A stretch of 64,000 nt of DNA from Chryseobacterium lactis (GCF_003815875.1 NZ_CP033924.1:496001-560000), one strand, 5' to 3'. Positions 9,017-20,187 are shown, numbered from the stretch's first letter. Numbers and translations: made by a program. Notes: generated by a model from the letters alone, not told the origin.

Positions 9017-12000
9017 TTATTCCTCCAATCTTACGTCTAATCCAAGACCTTGTAACTCGTGAAGTAATACGTTGAATGATTCCGGAATACCTGGTTCAGG
9101 CATAGATTCACCCTTAGCAATTGCTTCATAAGTTTTTGCTCTACCAATCACGTCATCCGACTTCACAGTCAAGATTTCTCTTAGGATGTTTGATGCACCG
9201 AATGCTTCAAGTGCCCAAACCTCCATCTCTCCGAATCTCTGACCACCGAACTGAGCTTTACCTCCTAACGGCTGCTGAGTAATCAATGAGTAAGGTCCGA
9301 TAGAACGTGCGTGCATCTTATCATCAACCATGTGTCCTAGTTTCAACATGTAGATAATACCTACCGTTGCAGCCTGAGTAAATCTTTCTCCGGTACCACC
9401 ATCATAAAGGTGAGTGTGACCGAATTTAGGAAGTCCTGCTTTCTCTGTATATTCAGTAATCTGATCAAGAGTTGCTCCGTCGAAGATTGGCGTAGCGAAC
9501 TTCATACCCAGCTTCTGACCAGCCCATCCAAGAACTGTTTCATAGATCTGACCGATGTTCATACGAGAAGGTACCCCAAGTGGATTCAATACGATATCTA
9601 CCGGTGTTCCATCCTCAAGGAACGGCATATCTTCTTCACGAACGATTCTTGAAACGATACCTTTGTTACCGTGACGTCCTGCCATTTTATCCCCTACATT
9701 CAGTTTACGTTTCTTAGCGATGTAAACTTTAGCTAACTTCATGATACCTGCTGGTAGCTCATCTCCGATTGAAATTGCAAATTTCTCACGGTTTTTAACT
9801 CCCTGGATGTCGTTATATTTGATTTTGTAATTGTGAATCAATTGTTTGATCAACTCATTCTTGTCAGCATCAACAGTCCAATCTGCACCACTAACGTTTA
9901 CATAATCTTCAACTGAAGTCAATAATTTGTGAGTGAACTTTACCCCTTTACCGATGATTTCTTCGTCAAGGTCGTTTTGTACCCCTTGAGAAGTTTTACC
10001 GCTTACCAGTGTATTTAATTTTTCAATTAAAGTGTTTCTCAACTCATCGAACTTAGCCTTGTAAGTGTTTTCAATTTCTTCAAGTCTAAGTTTCTCTTCA
10101 GTTCTTTTCTTTTTGTCTTTAATATTTCTGGAGAACAATTTCTTGTTGATAACAACCCCTCTTAATGAAGAGTCGGCTTTTAATGATGCATCTTTTACAT
10201 CACCAGCTTTATCACCGAAGATTGCTCTAAGAAGTTTCTCTTCAGGAGTCGGGTCAGATTCACCTTTTGGAGTAATTTTACCAATCATGATATCTCCAGG
10301 CTTCACTTCAGCACCGATTCTGATCATACCGTTCTCGTCAAGATCTTTAGTAGCTTCTTCAGAAACGTTTGGAATATCTGCTGTCAATTCTTCCATACCT
10401 AATTTGGTATCACGAACCTCTAGTGAATATTCATCTACGTGAATTGAAGTAAACCAGTCTTCACGAACAACTTTTTCGTTGATTACGATTGCATCCTCAA
10501 AGTTGTACCCTTTCCAAGGCATGAACGCTACTACTAAGTTTCTACCAAGAGCTAATTCTCCTTTTTCAGTAGCATATCCGTCGCAAAGTACTTGTCCTTT
10601 CTCCACTACATCACCTACTCTTACGTTTGGTCTTAGCGTGATCGTCGTACTCTGGTTAGTTTTTCTAAACTTAGTAAGTTTGTATGTTTTAGTAGCGGAC
10701 TCGAATTGTACTAAATCTTCGTCATCGCTTCTTTCATATTTAATAACGATTCTGTCAGCATCTACGTACTCTACAGTACCTGTACCTTCAGCGTTAATTA
10801 AGATTCTTGAGTCTCTTGCAACTTGTTGCTCAAGCCCTGTACCAACGATTGGAGCCTGTGGCTTCAATAGAGGAACGGCCTGACGCATCATGTTAGATCC
10901 CATCAATGCACGGTTCGCATCATCATGCTCCAGGAATGGAATTAATGAAGCGGAAATACCAGAGATCTGGTTTGGTGCAACGTCGATAAGGTTAACCTGA
11001 GCTGGTTCAACTACCGGGTAGTCACCATCTAATCTTGCAATAATTCTGTCTGTTAAGAAGTCACCATTATCACTCAATTCAACGTTTGCCTGAGCAATTA
11101 CTTTATCTTCTTCGTCTTCTGCATTTAAGTAAATAGGATCAGCGTTAAGATTAATCTTACTGTCTTCTACTTTTCTATATGGAGTTTCGATGAAACCAAG
11201 TCTGTTGATTTTAGCATAAATACCTAGAGATGAAATCAAACCGATGTTTGGTCCTTCCGGAGTTTCAATCGGACAAATTCTTCCGTAGTGAGTATGGTGA
11301 ACGTCACGAACCTCGAAACCTGCTCTTTCTCTTGATAAACCACCAGGCCCTAGTGCAGATAATCTTCTCTTGTGAGTGATCTCTGATAGAGGGTTGGTTT
11401 GGTCCATGAACTGAGATAGCTGGTTGGTACCGAAGAACGAGTTAATTACAGATGTTAAAGTCTTAGCGTTAACAAGGTCAAGTGGAGTAAAGATTTCGTT
11501 ATCTCTAACGTTCATTCTCTCCTTGATTGTTCTTGCAATTCTTGAAAGACCTACTCCGAATTGTCCTGCTAATTGCTCACCAACAGTTTTAATTCTTCTG
11601 TTTGATAAGTGGTCAATATCATCAACATCAGTTTTTGAGTTTACCAACTCAATTAAGTGTCTTACAATGGCAATAATATCTTCTTTTGTAAGAACTTCAG
11701 TTGTAGTTGGGATGTTTAGACTTAATTTTTTATTCAATCTGTAACGTCCTACTTCACCTAAAGAGTATCTCTGCTCAGAGAAGAATAATTTTTCAATAAT
11801 TCCTCTTGCAGTTTCCTCATCTGGTGGATCTGCGTTTCTTAACTGACGATAAATATACTCTACTGCTTCTTTTTCAGAGTTAGTAGGGTCTTTTTGTAAT
11901 GTATTCTGGATGATAGAGAATTCATTGCTGTTTTCTTTGTGAATCAAGATTGATTTCACACCAGCATCAAGAATAAGATCTAAATGTTCTTTTTCAAGGA

Positions 12001-12838
12001 TCGTCTCTCTATCTAAGATGATTTCGTTTCTTTCGATAGAAACTACTTCACCTGTATCTTCGTCTACGAAGTCTTCGAACCAAGTGTTCAATACTCTCGC
12101 AGCCAATGTTCTCCCTTCCACTTTTTTAAGGGCAGCTTTAGAAACTTTCACTTCTTCAGCAAGGTCGAAGATCTGAAGGATGTCCTTATCAGATTCGTAA
12201 CCGATAGCTCTTAATAAAGTTGTTAATGGTAACTTTTTCTTACGGTCGATATACGCGTACATTACGCTGTTGATATCCGTTGTAAATTCCATCCAAGATC
12301 CTTTGAAAGGGATAATTCTTGAATAGTAAAGTTTGGTTCCATTCGCGTGGTAAGTCTGTCCGAAGAATACACCAGGTGAACGGTGAAGCTGCGTAACGAT
12401 AACTCTTTCTGCACCATTGATGATGAAAGATCCACTAGGCGTCATATAAGGAACCGGACCTAAATATACATCCTGAACCACAGTTTGGAAATCTTCGTGT
12501 TCCGGGTCAGTACAGTACAGTTTAAGTCTTGCTTTTAGAGGAACTGAATACGTCAATCCTCTTTCCACACACTCATCGATTGAATAACGTGGAGAATCTA
12601 CCAGATAGTCTAAGAATTCTAATACGAATTGGTTTCTTGAATCCGTAATTGGGAAATTCTCTTGGAAAGTCTTGTAAAGAGCTTCTGTCTTTCTGGCTTC
12701 AGGAAGTGTATCAAGCTGGAAAAATTCTCTGAAAGACTCAATTTGGATATCCAAAAAGTCAGGAGTGATAATTTTTCCTTTCGCTGATGAGAAATTAATT
12801 CTCGGATTTCCTTGAGTTGTTGATTTTGTTTTACTCAT
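9017..12838 (-). CDS. rpoB: DNA-directed RNA polymerase subunit beta
   Basis: 1273 residues, the family length in Bacteroidota. Recognisable blocks include the rifampicin-pocket segment [20 protein letters not shown] and [12 protein letters not shown], the [12 protein letters not shown] segment, and the C-terminal clamp [25 protein letters not shown] (first 20 residues shown elsewhere as [20 protein letters not shown]). It is the catalytic partner of RpoC. It has its own promoter about 330 bp upstream (13164-13195), unlike the usual read-through from rplJL, because a three-gene block separates it from rplL. Confidence 0.99.
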   Translation of the reverse strand: MSKTKSTTQGNPRINFSSAKGKIITPDFLDIQIESFREFFQLDTLPEARKTEALYKTFQENFPITDSRNQFVLEFLDYLVDSPRYSIDECVERGLTYSVPLKARLKLYCTDPEHEDFQTVVQDVYLGPVPYMTPSGSFIINGAERVIVTQLHRSPGVFFGQTYHANGTKLYYSRIIPFKGSWMEFTTDINSVMYAYIDRKKKLPLTTLLRAIGYESDKDILQIFDLAEEVKVSKAALKKVEGRTLAARVLNTWFEDFVDEDTGEVVSIERNEIILDRETILEKEHLDLILDAGVKSILIHKENSNEFSIIQNTLQKDPTNSEKEAVEYIYRQLRNADPPDEETARGIIEKLFFSEQRYSLGEVGRYRLNKKLSLNIPTTTEVLTKEDIIAIVRHLIELVNSKTDVDDIDHLSNRRIKTVGEQLAGQFGVGLSRIARTIKERMNVRDNEIFTPLDLVNAKTLTSVINSFFGTNQLSQFMDQTNPLSEITHKRRLSALGPGGLSRERAGFEVRDVHHTHYGRICPIETPEGPNIGLISSLGIYAKINRLGFIETPYRKVEDSKINLNADPIYLNAEDEEDKVIAQANVELSDNGDFLTDRIIARLDGDYPVVEPAQVNLIDVAPNQISGISASLIPFLEHDDANRALMGSNMMRQAVPLLKPQAPIVGTGLEQQVARDSRILINAEGTGTVEYVDADRIVIKYERSDDEDLVQFESATKTYKLTKFRKTNQSTTITLRPNVRVGDVVEKGQVLCDGYATEKGELALGRNLVVAFMPWKGYNFEDAIVINEKVVREDWFTSIHVDEYSLEVRDTKLGMEELTADIPNVSEEATKDLDENGMIRIGAEVKPGDIMIGKITPKGESDPTPEEKLLRAIFGDKAGDVKDASLKADSSLRGVVINKKLFSRNIKDKKKRTEEKLRLEEIENTYKAKFDELRNTLIEKLNTLVSGKTSQGVQNDLDEEIIGKGVKFTHKLLTSVEDYVNVSGADWTVDADKNELIKQLIHNYKIKYNDIQGVKNREKFAISIGDELPAGIMKLAKVYIAKKRKLNVGDKMAGRHGNKGIVSRIVREEDMPFLEDGTPVDIVLNPLGVPSRMNIGQIYETVLGWAGQKLGMKFATPIFDGATLDQITEYTEKAGLPKFGHTHLYDGGTGERFTQAATVGIIYMLKLGHMVDDKMHARSIGPYSLITQQPLGGKAQFGGQRFGEMEVWALEAFGASNILREILTVKSDDVIGRAKTYEAIAKGESMPEPGIPESFNVLLHELQGLGLDVRLEE

Positions 12839-13163
12839 AAAACTTTTAAGAAAGGGTTAAAAAATATTTTGATTCATTAAAAAATATCAGAAAAGAACAA
12901 GAAACAAGGTAAAAAAGTAAAAGGTAAAAGTGTTTTTGGCGCTCACGAAGGACCTTAAAGTTCTTTTAACTTTGCACTTAGCTCTTTCTAACTGCAACAC
13001 TGGTATATCTTTTCACAGCGTAATGCAAAATATTTTTATACTTTTGAGGCTATATTACCGCAATATCTATAAACGGGAAATCCCTTCCATGCTTTACACA
13101 ATGAAAGAGTTGATTTTCAGTATTTTATAAATTTACAAACAATTTTTCGCGCCAAAAGAAGGG
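12839..13163 (-). other. rpoB 5' untranslated leader
   Basis: The promoter at 13164-13195 leaves a leader of about 315 nt before the rpoB ATG. It holds AAAGTT/AACTTT (12957-12962 with 12968-12973), a small hairpin, and no convincing coding frame on either strand. A leader this long may carry translational or attenuation control of rpoBC; nothing matches a riboswitch I know. Confidence 0.45.
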
Positions 13164-13195
13164 CAAAGATACAAAAACTTATCCACAATAACAAA
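13164..13195 (-). promoter_or_regulatory. rpoB-glycosyltransferase-rpoC promoter
   Basis: Reading the minus strand, TTTG (13195-13192), a 20-nt spacer and TATCTTTG (13171-13164) fit the Bacteroidota consensus TTTG-N19/20-TAnnTTTG exactly. It lies between the terminator of the upstream surface-protein block and rpoB. Confidence 0.75.
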
Positions 13196-13225
13196 TAAAT
13201 CACTCTCATTTTGAGGCAATTAAAA

Positions 13226-13256
13226 TAAAAAGAGCTGCCCAAAAATGGGCAGCCCT
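13226..13256 (-). terminator. terminator after the T9SS surface-protein gene
   Basis: GCTGCCCA (13234-13241) pairs with TGGGCAGC (13246-13253) around AAAA; on the minus strand a T-rich run follows. It isolates the inserted surface-protein block from rpoB. Confidence 0.9.
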
Positions 13257-13280
13257 CAGCAACACAAGCTTTCTTATCAA

Positions 13281-15878
13281 TTATTTCACAATAACCTTAT
13301 AAGATTTTACAGTTGATTTAGTTTCTATTTTAATAATATATACTCCTGTAGGTAGTGAAGAAGTATCAATACCTGCATTAGCTTTAAATTTATCTGACTT
13401 AAGAATCTGTCCCTGAGCAGAAAATAAGGTATATACTCCTTCCTCCGGTCCCATAATTTTGAGATTTTCTCCAGCTTTTACAGGGTTTGGATAGATTTTC
13501 ACATCATTTGCAGCATCGGTAATTTCCGAACCGGTGATTTTTGCAGTTGCGCTTAATCCGTTTTTCAACAATGAGGCATAAGGTGAAAGTGGAGAGTTTG
13601 GCGCTCCTCTCTTTACAAGATCAGTATCTACAACAGCCTGAATACCATCTTTATCCTTATCATCTATTGTAGAAATAAATCCTCCTCCTAAGGTATCAAG
13701 GTTTCCTTTTCCGATTTGATAAAGATCCAGATCTGAACCATTGGACATCACATCAAGGAAGTCGGGCTTATCGTCACCATCCGTATTTTTGATTGCATAT
13801 TTCAGAATTCCGGAATCAGGAGACGTTTCCAAAATATCTGCAATACCGTTTTTACCTACCGGAATATTGCTGTCGATAATACCATTATGATCCGTATCAA
13901 TCTGATTGATTACTGATACCGGAATTCCAGATTCAAATAAATCCAAAATACCATCATTATCAGAATCGAGATCAAGATAATTCGGAACCGAATCTCCTAA
14001 AACAGGAGTTAATAGAATATCACCCTCGGCATCATCATCCTGGAACTTCCCGTTTTTATCAAAATCTTCAACAGCATCCGGGATACCATCATTATCAGAA
14101 TCAAGATCACAAGCATCTACGATACCATCGCCATCCGTATCTAATGCAGGAGATTTATCGTTTACTACTGTACATCCTTCAGCACAATCCGGAATACCAT
14201 TTCCATTGTTATCAATGCTGTCATCTCCTCCGGGACATTTGTCAAAACAATTTGGAACTCCGTCATTATCATCATCTCTGCTTGCAAAAGCATTGTAGAT
14301 GTAATAGTTCTGAGGAATACGAACAGCAGTACCGCTATTGAAAGTAATTTTAATACGGTTAAAAGGTTTTGTCGCCTTACCTCCCACATAAAATTTATTT
14401 GAATTGGTAGTGAAGAAATTTCCACTGATCAGACTTCCTGAGCTGGTAAAGGTATCGGTTGTCGTATTTCCGTTATATAAAGTCACGGTAATGTTTTCAA
14501 GAACACTAACCCCGAGAAGGTTCGCTGCTTTTTCCACTGTAAATCCTGCCATTGTATTAGCCGGAAGAGTCGTATTGCTGCTTACGGTGGCATATGAAGA
14601 GAAAATACTAAATAATGATGCAGCAGGTATCGTTGCAGTAGCATAATTGGAAGGATTATTATCCACAATTGCTTCGGGATTGATCATTTTGGCAAAAATA
14701 AGTCCAAGGAATCCCGGGCCTGATGTCCCGCTGCTTCCCGTCACTAAGTTTCCGGGAACTGAAGAACCGCTTGTCTGGATTTTATCATCACATTCGCAAG
14801 AGATCGGCTCTTCGAAAGCATAGTAAACATTTAGTTTTCCTAAATTAAACCCTACTGTTTGAGTAATTTTCAATCGTACTTCGTTAAAAGGCTTTGTCGT
14901 AGTTAAAGTAACTTTTTGTTTTCCGGAACCATACCCAAGCACTTTAATATTAATCAAACCACCTCCATCAGACAATTGCTTTGAATCCTGAAGCTGCCCG
15001 AATAAATAGGTTTCAATAGTAATATTTTTAAGGAATTCAGCACTTAACAACTTACCCTGATCATCAGGTTCAATGACAAAACCGGTTCTGTTTCCTGCAG
15101 GATATACCTGGTTTTTATCCAAAACTCCCACTGAATAAGATCCCAATAAACCTATCGGAAGAACTATTGATCCGTAAGAATTTTTATTTCCATCTCCAAT
15201 TCTTTCTCTGTTTTGCACATAAGACAGTGGCGCCAGGAAACTACTGCTTCCGGACACGTTGCCATCCACACCACTTCCTGCAATGATATCGTCACAGATA
15301 CCATTATTATCTGTCGGAACTTTAGCCGGATCAAAAGCAAATGCATAATATACATTCATTGCACTGAATACAGATAGGACATTGGTCTGATATAATCTCA
15401 CTTCATTAAATTCTTTTGAAGTCTTAAAGTGAAGGAATATTCTGTTTTTATTTCCTCCAAAAGCCGGCACAGACAATAAAGTACTGCTAGTAGTTGTCTC
15501 CTGAAGCACTCCGTCTTTATAGGTACTGATTCTCAAAGAACTTAAAAGATCTATGGTAATAAAACTCGTCCCGAGATCTACGTTGAATCCGGTAATATAT
15601 CCGGCCGGATAAGTGGTATTCTTATTTTTTACAGATATTCCATTTCCACTTAGTAATGAAGCAAAGTTCCCCATGCTTACACTGTTGTCAAGATTAGCAT
15701 CTACTACAGGATTCATACTTCCGTTATAACACGCTAAACAAATTCCTGAGTTATTTACAGGTTTTGCTTCCACTCCCATCCCACGGATAGGTTCATAGCC
15801 TTGTTGTGCCAATACTACGGCAGACATTACGAATGTCATGAGTACTGCGGCCAATTTCATGAATAATTTTTTGGTCAT
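13281..15878 (-). CDS. secreted T9SS type A protein with thrombospondin type 3-like calcium repeats
   Basis: 865 residues. An N-terminal signal peptide ends near residue 25 (VVLAQQ). Three related beta-domains of ~150-180 residues follow, each with the pattern TKPFNEVRL or similar and NVYYAF. Residues ~545-760 hold Asp-rich calcium loops (DDDNDGVPNC, DTDGDGIVDAC, DSDNDGIPDA, DSDNDGILD). The last ~75 residues, from KIYPNPVKAGENL to the terminal SYKVIVK, are a type A sorting domain, so it is exported by the type IX system and attached to the cell surface. It is a likely adhesin or surface-layer protein; 30 bp separate it from the upstream VGINT-type gene. Confidence 0.85.
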   Translation of the reverse strand: MTKKLFMKLAAVLMTFVMSAVVLAQQGYEPIRGMGVEAKPVNNSGICLACYNGSMNPVVDANLDNSVSMGNFASLLSGNGISVKNKNTTYPAGYITGFNVDLGTSFITIDLLSSLRISTYKDGVLQETTTSSTLLSVPAFGGNKNRIFLHFKTSKEFNEVRLYQTNVLSVFSAMNVYYAFAFDPAKVPTDNNGICDDIIAGSGVDGNVSGSSSFLAPLSYVQNRERIGDGNKNSYGSIVLPIGLLGSYSVGVLDKNQVYPAGNRTGFVIEPDDQGKLLSAEFLKNITIETYLFGQLQDSKQLSDGGGLINIKVLGYGSGKQKVTLTTTKPFNEVRLKITQTVGFNLGKLNVYYAFEEPISCECDDKIQTSGSSVPGNLVTGSSGTSGPGFLGLIFAKMINPEAIVDNNPSNYATATIPAASLFSIFSSYATVSSNTTLPANTMAGFTVEKAANLLGVSVLENITVTLYNGNTTTDTFTSSGSLISGNFFTTNSNKFYVGGKATKPFNRIKITFNSGTAVRIPQNYYIYNAFASRDDDNDGVPNCFDKCPGGDDSIDNNGNGIPDCAEGCTVVNDKSPALDTDGDGIVDACDLDSDNDGIPDAVEDFDKNGKFQDDDAEGDILLTPVLGDSVPNYLDLDSDNDGILDLFESGIPVSVINQIDTDHNGIIDSNIPVGKNGIADILETSPDSGILKYAIKNTDGDDKPDFLDVMSNGSDLDLYQIGKGNLDTLGGGFISTIDDKDKDGIQAVVDTDLVKRGAPNSPLSPYASLLKNGLSATAKITGSEITDAANDVKIYPNPVKAGENLKIMGPEEGVYTLFSAQGQILKSDKFKANAGIDTSSLPTGVYIIKIETKSTVKSYKVIVK

Positions 15879-15908
15879 TTTTGTTATTTTATAAGGTTTG
15901 TGTTTATT

Positions 15909-17042
15909 TTAATTGTAAAAAGCTTTCCAGGTACTTCCGTTACAGCCTTCATGCAGTTTAGCAGTTGCATTATAGCGGATAGCTCCTTCTTCAGCTGAAG
16001 TACATGAAGAGGTAGGATTGGTAATTCCCTTTATCTGAAGTGCAGCGCCTGTTGCCGTATCTGCTGTAGGAATCATATTAATCCCGACTATTGAATTGTT
16101 TCCGTTATTTTTATTGAAAAAGACGTGACTTTTATTGGCGTAAACATTTTGCCCGGCGGCGGCCTGTCCGGAAATCCCAAAAGCTACAGCTTCAAGGCCA
16201 CCCGCGGTATTTCCTGAGCCGATGGCTATATTATTTGAGGATGCCGTATTTCCGCTTCCGATGGTAATCCCACCGTTATTCGTATTACTATTTCCCACCG
16301 TCAATCCAATAATTCCTGTTACTGTGTTCGAGTTTCCCAATACCAGATTATTCGGACCTGTTGCATTATTCGAGTTTCCCAATATTTTAGCACCGTTGGT
16401 TGCTTTATTTGCCAAACCAATAGCCACTGCCGGGAAATTTCCCTGTGCAGATACGGTGTTATCTTTTCCTAACGCAATATTAGATGATGTGCTATTTGTC
16501 AGAATATTATTTGATCCCCAGGTAAAAGAAGCATAATTGCCTGTCGTACTATTTGAATTTCCTCCCTGCAGAGATCCATTGACATCTAATATTCCTTTCA
16601 CATTTTTTTGAGTAGCGATTACCAGACTCTGCCCATCAGTTGTCCCAAAGTAATTTCCTGAAGTAATATCTGTACCTAACGTCGCAGTAGTTGCTGTTGT
16701 ACCTGCATTCCCAACAGTACGCCAATCAACGCTTAAACTTCCCCATTTCGTACCATCGAAATAATAGTAGCCCGGTGATATTACATCTACAGTTTGTCCG
16801 GTAGGTGCAGTTTCTGCCACGGTGACATAGACTATTGCTCCTGTTTGTAAAGTGGTGTAGTTTTTAGCTTTAAGCTGCACTCCGGTAAGCCTGGGTGCAA
16901 TGAAGCCATCTGGTTTATTGACGTTAGCAGGAAATCCGGCCACATCAAAAGTAGCATTGGGCGATCCTGTATTAATCCCAACCTGTGCTATACTTAACGA
17001 ACTCGCAGATAAAAGTGCGAGAGTGAATAATTTGTTTTTCAT
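15909..17042 (-). CDS. secreted VGINT-type protein with YadA-like head repeats
   Basis: 377 residues. A signal peptide is followed by the mature start QVGINTGSPNATFDVAGF, a motif shared with three other genes in this window. Residues ~155-300 are degenerate 14-residue-like repeats of the form GNSNTVTGIIGLTVGNSNT and IAIGSGNTAGG, resembling the left-handed head repeats of trimeric YadA/Hep_Hag adhesins. There is no barrel anchor or T9SS tail. The last ~60 residues (ALQIKGITNPTSSCTSAEEG onward) resemble a short C-terminal module seen in flavobacterial secreted proteins. It probably works on the surface with the neighbouring T9SS protein. Confidence 0.6.
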   Translation of the reverse strand: MKNKLFTLALLSASSLSIAQVGINTGSPNATFDVAGFPANVNKPDGFIAPRLTGVQLKAKNYTTLQTGAIVYVTVAETAPTGQTVDVISPGYYYFDGTKWGSLSVDWRTVGNAGTTATTATLGTDITSGNYFGTTDGQSLVIATQKNVKGILDVNGSLQGGNSNSTTGNYASFTWGSNNILTNSTSSNIALGKDNTVSAQGNFPAVAIGLANKATNGAKILGNSNNATGPNNLVLGNSNTVTGIIGLTVGNSNTNNGGITIGSGNTASSNNIAIGSGNTAGGLEAVAFGISGQAAAGQNVYANKSHVFFNKNNGNNSIVGINMIPTADTATGAALQIKGITNPTSSCTSAEEGAIRYNATAKLHEGCNGSTWKAFYN

Positions 17043-17166
17043 GTCTAATGATATTTGTTGTTTTTTTGTGTAAATTTTATGTAGAGACCATCTTCCTCCT
17101 GTTCCATTCGAAAGTGAATGAAATAGTGATAATTTTCCTAAGGAATATGAAAGATTGCAGAAATGA

Positions 17167-17679
17167 TTATGATACAGAAATGCTGATCAGCTTATCCGGA
17201 TTTTTAATAATATATTTAAAACCATCGACCACCTCACAGGCGTATTCTCCGAATTTCTTTCTTTTTCGGGATAACACGACAGCATTATTAAAATTGAAGG
17301 AGATCATGGACGTCCAATGTCCGCGAATTTCAATATATTTTAAATCCTTTAGTAAAAGGGAATAAAAATCGTTATCATTATGGGCACCAGGGAAATTGTT
17401 CTGGCAAAAGTGATCATTAAGAAATGTGTAAAAGTTACTATTCACTCGTTTGGAATTGCCGGTCAATTTCTTCACTGTTGTTGAAGGTTCTATTTTCAGA
17501 AGAGGTTGATAAACAGAATTAGAAACATCTGAAAAACGGGGATGCACATCATTACTGATGCTACCTGTAGCCATTCTCATTGCTACAGATACAGGCTTAC
17601 TATTTAATTTCCCTACCGTCAGTAGCAATAGTATAAAAACTATCCTACGCGTGCAAGAAAGAAAGTAATTTCTATCCAA
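17167..17679 (-). CDS. hypothetical exported protein
   Basis: 170 residues, not recognised. Residues ~11-27 are hydrophobic after a basic start (CTRRIVFILLLLTVG), which suits a signal peptide or membrane anchor; the rest is soluble and mildly basic with no motif I know. A TATATTTG -7 element at 17698-17705 just upstream of the ATG supports it being a real transcription unit. It lies 125 bp upstream of the VGINT/YadA-like gene on the same strand, within the block that separates rplL from rpoB. Confidence 0.5.
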   Translation of the reverse strand: MDRNYFLSCTRRIVFILLLLTVGKLNSKPVSVAMRMATGSISNDVHPRFSDVSNSVYQPLLKIEPSTTVKKLTGNSKRVNSNFYTFLNDHFCQNNFPGAHNDNDFYSLLLKDLKYIEIRGHWTSMISFNFNNAVVLSRKRKKFGEYACEVVDGFKYIIKNPDKLISISVS

Positions 17680-17894
17680 TTAGTGTTTTTTTCGGTACAA
17701 ATATAATACATTTTCAATTAAAAACATATTTTGATGATAAAAATTTACATTAAATACGCAAAATGATAAATAAATACAAAAATCATATACAAAAATTGAG
17801 AATTAAATAAATATAATAAAATATCAAGATATAAAGAAGAAAAATATTCAAATACTATTATTGATTAAATACTAGATTTACAAGGGTTTATAAA

Positions 17895-17924
17895 CAAAAA
17901 AAGCCTGGGCAAATTGCCCAGGCT
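17895..17924 (-). terminator. terminator after rplL
   Basis: AGCCTGGGCAA (17902-17912) pairs with TTGCCCAGGCT (17914-17924); on the minus strand a run of Ts follows. It ends the rplKAJL transcript before rpoB, so rpoBC is not fed by this operon. Confidence 0.93.
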
Positions 17925-17947
17925 CTGTATGTATAATACAATTGAAA

Positions 17948-18313
17948 TTATTTCAATTCTACTTCAGCACCAGCTTCTTCTAATTGCTTCTTAAGAGCTT
18001 CAGCTTCGTCTTTAGAGATACCAGTTTTGATTGGAGCAGGAGCACCATCTACGATATCTTTAGCTTCTTTAAGACCAGCACCAGTTAAATCTTTTACTAA
18101 TTTAACGATAGCTAATTTAGAAGCACCTGCAGACTTAAGAATTACGTCGAATTCAGTCTTTTCTTCAGCAGCTTCTCCACCACCTGCAGCAACTACTACA
18201 GCAGCAGCAGCTGGCTCAATTCCGTACTCATCCTTAAGGATAGTTGCTAATTCGTTTACGTCTTTTACTGTTAAGTTTACTAGCGTTTCAGCTAAATTTT
18301 TTAAATCTGACAT
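17948..18313 (-). CDS. rplL: 50S ribosomal protein L7/L12
   Basis: 121 residues, standard length. The N-terminal dimerisation helix ([20 protein letters not shown]), an Ala/Gly/Glu hinge ([18 protein letters not shown]) and the C-terminal factor-binding domain with [13 protein letters not shown] are all present. It forms the flexible stalk that recruits translation GTPases such as the EF-Tu encoded upstream. It follows rplJ by 46 bp and is the last gene of the rplKAJL operon. Confidence 0.98.
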   Translation of the reverse strand: MSDLKNLAETLVNLTVKDVNELATILKDEYGIEPAAAAVVVAAGGGEAAEEKTEFDVILKSAGASKLAIVKLVKDLTGAGLKEAKDIVDGAPAPIKTGISKDEAEALKKQLEEAGAEVELK

Positions 18314-18359
18314 TGTTGTAATGTTTTTGTTGATTATTTATTTAATTTTTTGAGTGTAA

Positions 18360-18944
18360 TTATTCAGCACTTGGAGTTTCTTCCGTGCTTTCTGCAGCTG
18401 GAGCTTCCGGAGCAGGAGTTTCTTCAACTGCAGGAGCAGCTTCTTCAGCTTTAGCTTCTACCGTTTCAGGTTTGTTTTGAAGAGCAGAAACAACTCTCTG
18501 GATTGGAGACTGAAGTAATCCGATGATTTCACCGATCATTTCTTCTCTAGACTTGATGTTAGCCAACATGTCTAGGTTGTTGTCACCAACGTAGAAAGTT
18601 TCTTGAACAAAAGCAGACTTTAAAGCTGGCTTTTCTTCTTTCTTTCTGAATCCTTGGATTAATTTCGCAGGAGCGTTAGCTGTATCAGCAATCATTAATG
18701 CTGAGTTTCCTTTGAAAGTTGGGAACATTTCAGAGTAATCTACTCCGTCGATTTGTTCCATTGCTTTTTGTAAAAGTGTATTTTTTACAACTTTTACTTT
18801 GATATTTTGCTTGAAAGCTTGTCTTCTGAAATCTGAAGATTTACCAGCATTCAAACCTTGTAAATCTGCTACGTATACTACTTTTGCATCCTGAAGCAAA
18901 TCTTTGATCTCTTGTATTGCTACAACTTTTTGGTCTTTTGTCAT
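18360..18944 (-). CDS. rplJ: 50S ribosomal protein L10
   Basis: 194 residues, longer than the usual ~165-175. The conserved domain (LLQDAKVVYVADLQGLNAG, then VKVVKNTLLQKA) spans residues 1-165 and includes the helix that holds the L7/L12 dimers. The extra ~30 C-terminal residues are an Ala/Glu/Pro-rich acidic tail, low in complexity. L10 is the stalk base and in many bacteria represses its own operon by binding the leader. It lies between rplA and rplL. Confidence 0.97.
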   Translation of the reverse strand: MTKDQKVVAIQEIKDLLQDAKVVYVADLQGLNAGKSSDFRRQAFKQNIKVKVVKNTLLQKAMEQIDGVDYSEMFPTFKGNSALMIADTANAPAKLIQGFRKKEEKPALKSAFVQETFYVGDNNLDMLANIKSREEMIGEIIGLLQSPIQRVVSALQNKPETVEAKAEEAAPAVEETPAPEAPAAESTEETPSAE

Positions 18945-18961
18945 TGTCTTAAGGATTATTA

Positions 18962-19654
18962 TTAGTTAACAGATTTAGTATCGATTGCAATACCTGGGCT
19001 CATTGTAGAAGACAAATAGATGCTCTTCACATAAGTACCTTTAGCAGCAGTTGGCTTCATTTTGATCAAAGTAGAGATCAATTCCTGAGCATTTTCCTTG
19101 ATTTTAGCAGCATCGAAAGACACTTTACCAATACCAGCGTGGATAATACCGTATTTATCAACTTTGAAATCAATTTTACCAGCTTTCACTTCAGTTACTG
19201 CTTTACCAATTTCCATTGTTACAGTTCCTGATTTAGGGTTAGGCATTAGACCTCTTGGACCTAAAACTCTACCTAATGGACCTAATTTACCCATAACAGC
19301 TGGCATAGTAACGATAACGTCAACATCTGTCCAACCATCTTTTATTTTTTGTAAATATTCGTCTAGACCTACATAATCAGCTCCAGCTTCTTTAGCTTCA
19401 GCTTCTTTATCCGGTGTTACAAGAGCTAATACTTTAACATCTTTACCAGTACCGTGAGGAAGAGATACAACACCTCTTACCATTTGGTTTGCTTTTCTTG
19501 GATCTACTCCTAATCTTACAGCGATATCTACAGAAGCATCAAACTTGGTAGTGTTCACTTCTTTTACAAGAGCTGAACCTTCTTCAAGGTTATAGATTCT
19601 TCCTTTTTCTACTTTGCTTAAAGCTTCCTTTTGCTTTTTAGTTAATTTTGCCAT
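18962..19654 (-). CDS. rplA: 50S ribosomal protein L1
   Basis: 230 residues, family length. The signature [20 protein letters not shown] and [15 protein letters not shown] are intact. L1 is the mobile L1 stalk of the ribosome and in E. coli represses rplKA translation by binding the leader. It follows rplK by 11 bp. Confidence 0.98.
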   Translation of the reverse strand: MAKLTKKQKEALSKVEKGRIYNLEEGSALVKEVNTTKFDASVDIAVRLGVDPRKANQMVRGVVSLPHGTGKDVKVLALVTPDKEAEAKEAGADYVGLDEYLQKIKDGWTDVDVIVTMPAVMGKLGPLGRVLGPRGLMPNPKSGTVTMEIGKAVTEVKAGKIDFKVDKYGIIHAGIGKVSFDAAKIKENAQELISTLIKMKPTAAKGTYVKSIYLSSTMSPGIAIDTKSVN

Positions 19655-19665
19655 TTCTTTAAGTT

Positions 19666-20112
19666 TTAAGCGTTAAAAGTTGGTTTAGTTCCTGTTACTT
19701 TTAATCCCATAGATCTAGCAGTACCTGCAACCATAGAAACTGCAGAATCCATTGTAAAACAGTTAAGATCCGCCATTTTATCTTCAGCGATTTTCTTTAC
19801 TTGTTCCCAACTTACAGAACCTACTTTATTTCTGTTTGGTTCACCAGAACCTCCCTTGATCTTAGCTGCATCCATTAACTGAATTGCTGCAGGTGGAGTT
19901 TTAATAACGAATTCAAAAGATTTGTCTTCGTATACTGTAATTACTACAGGTAAAACTTGCCCTGGCTTATCTTGGGTTCTTCCGTTAAATTGCTTACAAA
20001 ACTCCATGATGTTCACACCTGCAGAACCCAATGCTGGACCTACTGGTGGAGAAGGGTTAGCTGCGCCACCTTTCACCTGAAGCTTTACCATTTTAAAGAC
20101 TTTCTTAGCCAT
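19666..20112 (-). CDS. rplK: 50S ribosomal protein L11
   Basis: 148 residues. It begins [20 protein letters not shown], with the proline-rich [22 protein letters not shown] loop in the N-terminal domain (first residues [15 protein letters not shown]) and the C-terminal rRNA-binding domain ending LGLKVTGT-like. L11 binds the GTPase-associated centre of 23S rRNA. It is the first gene of the rplKAJL operon and has its own consensus promoter upstream, needed because three secreted-protein genes separate it from nusG. Confidence 0.98.
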   Translation of the reverse strand: MAKKVFKMVKLQVKGGAANPSPPVGPALGSAGVNIMEFCKQFNGRTQDKPGQVLPVVITVYEDKSFEFVIKTPPAAIQLMDAAKIKGGSGEPNRNKVGSVSWEQVKKIAEDKMADLNCFTMDSAVSMVAGTARSMGLKVTGTKPTFNA

Positions 20113-20169
20113 TTTAATTTTTTTTAGTTTGAATAATTAATGAGTTTGGAAGCATTTATTATTCAGCAG

Positions 20170-20187
20170 GTTATGCACTCACATAAC
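20170..20187 (-). promoter_or_regulatory. hairpin in the rplK leader, candidate L1 autoregulation site
   Basis: GTTATG and CATAAC form a 6-bp perfect stem with a 6-nt loop inside the ~95-nt rplK leader. Feedback by L1 on the rplKA leader is established in E. coli; that this hairpin is the site here is inference. Confidence 0.3.

Noticed and set aside
12930..13130. 66-codon plus-strand frame upstream of rpoB
   Set aside because: It lies in the rpoB leader, reads opposite to all neighbours and its product has no recognisable plan.
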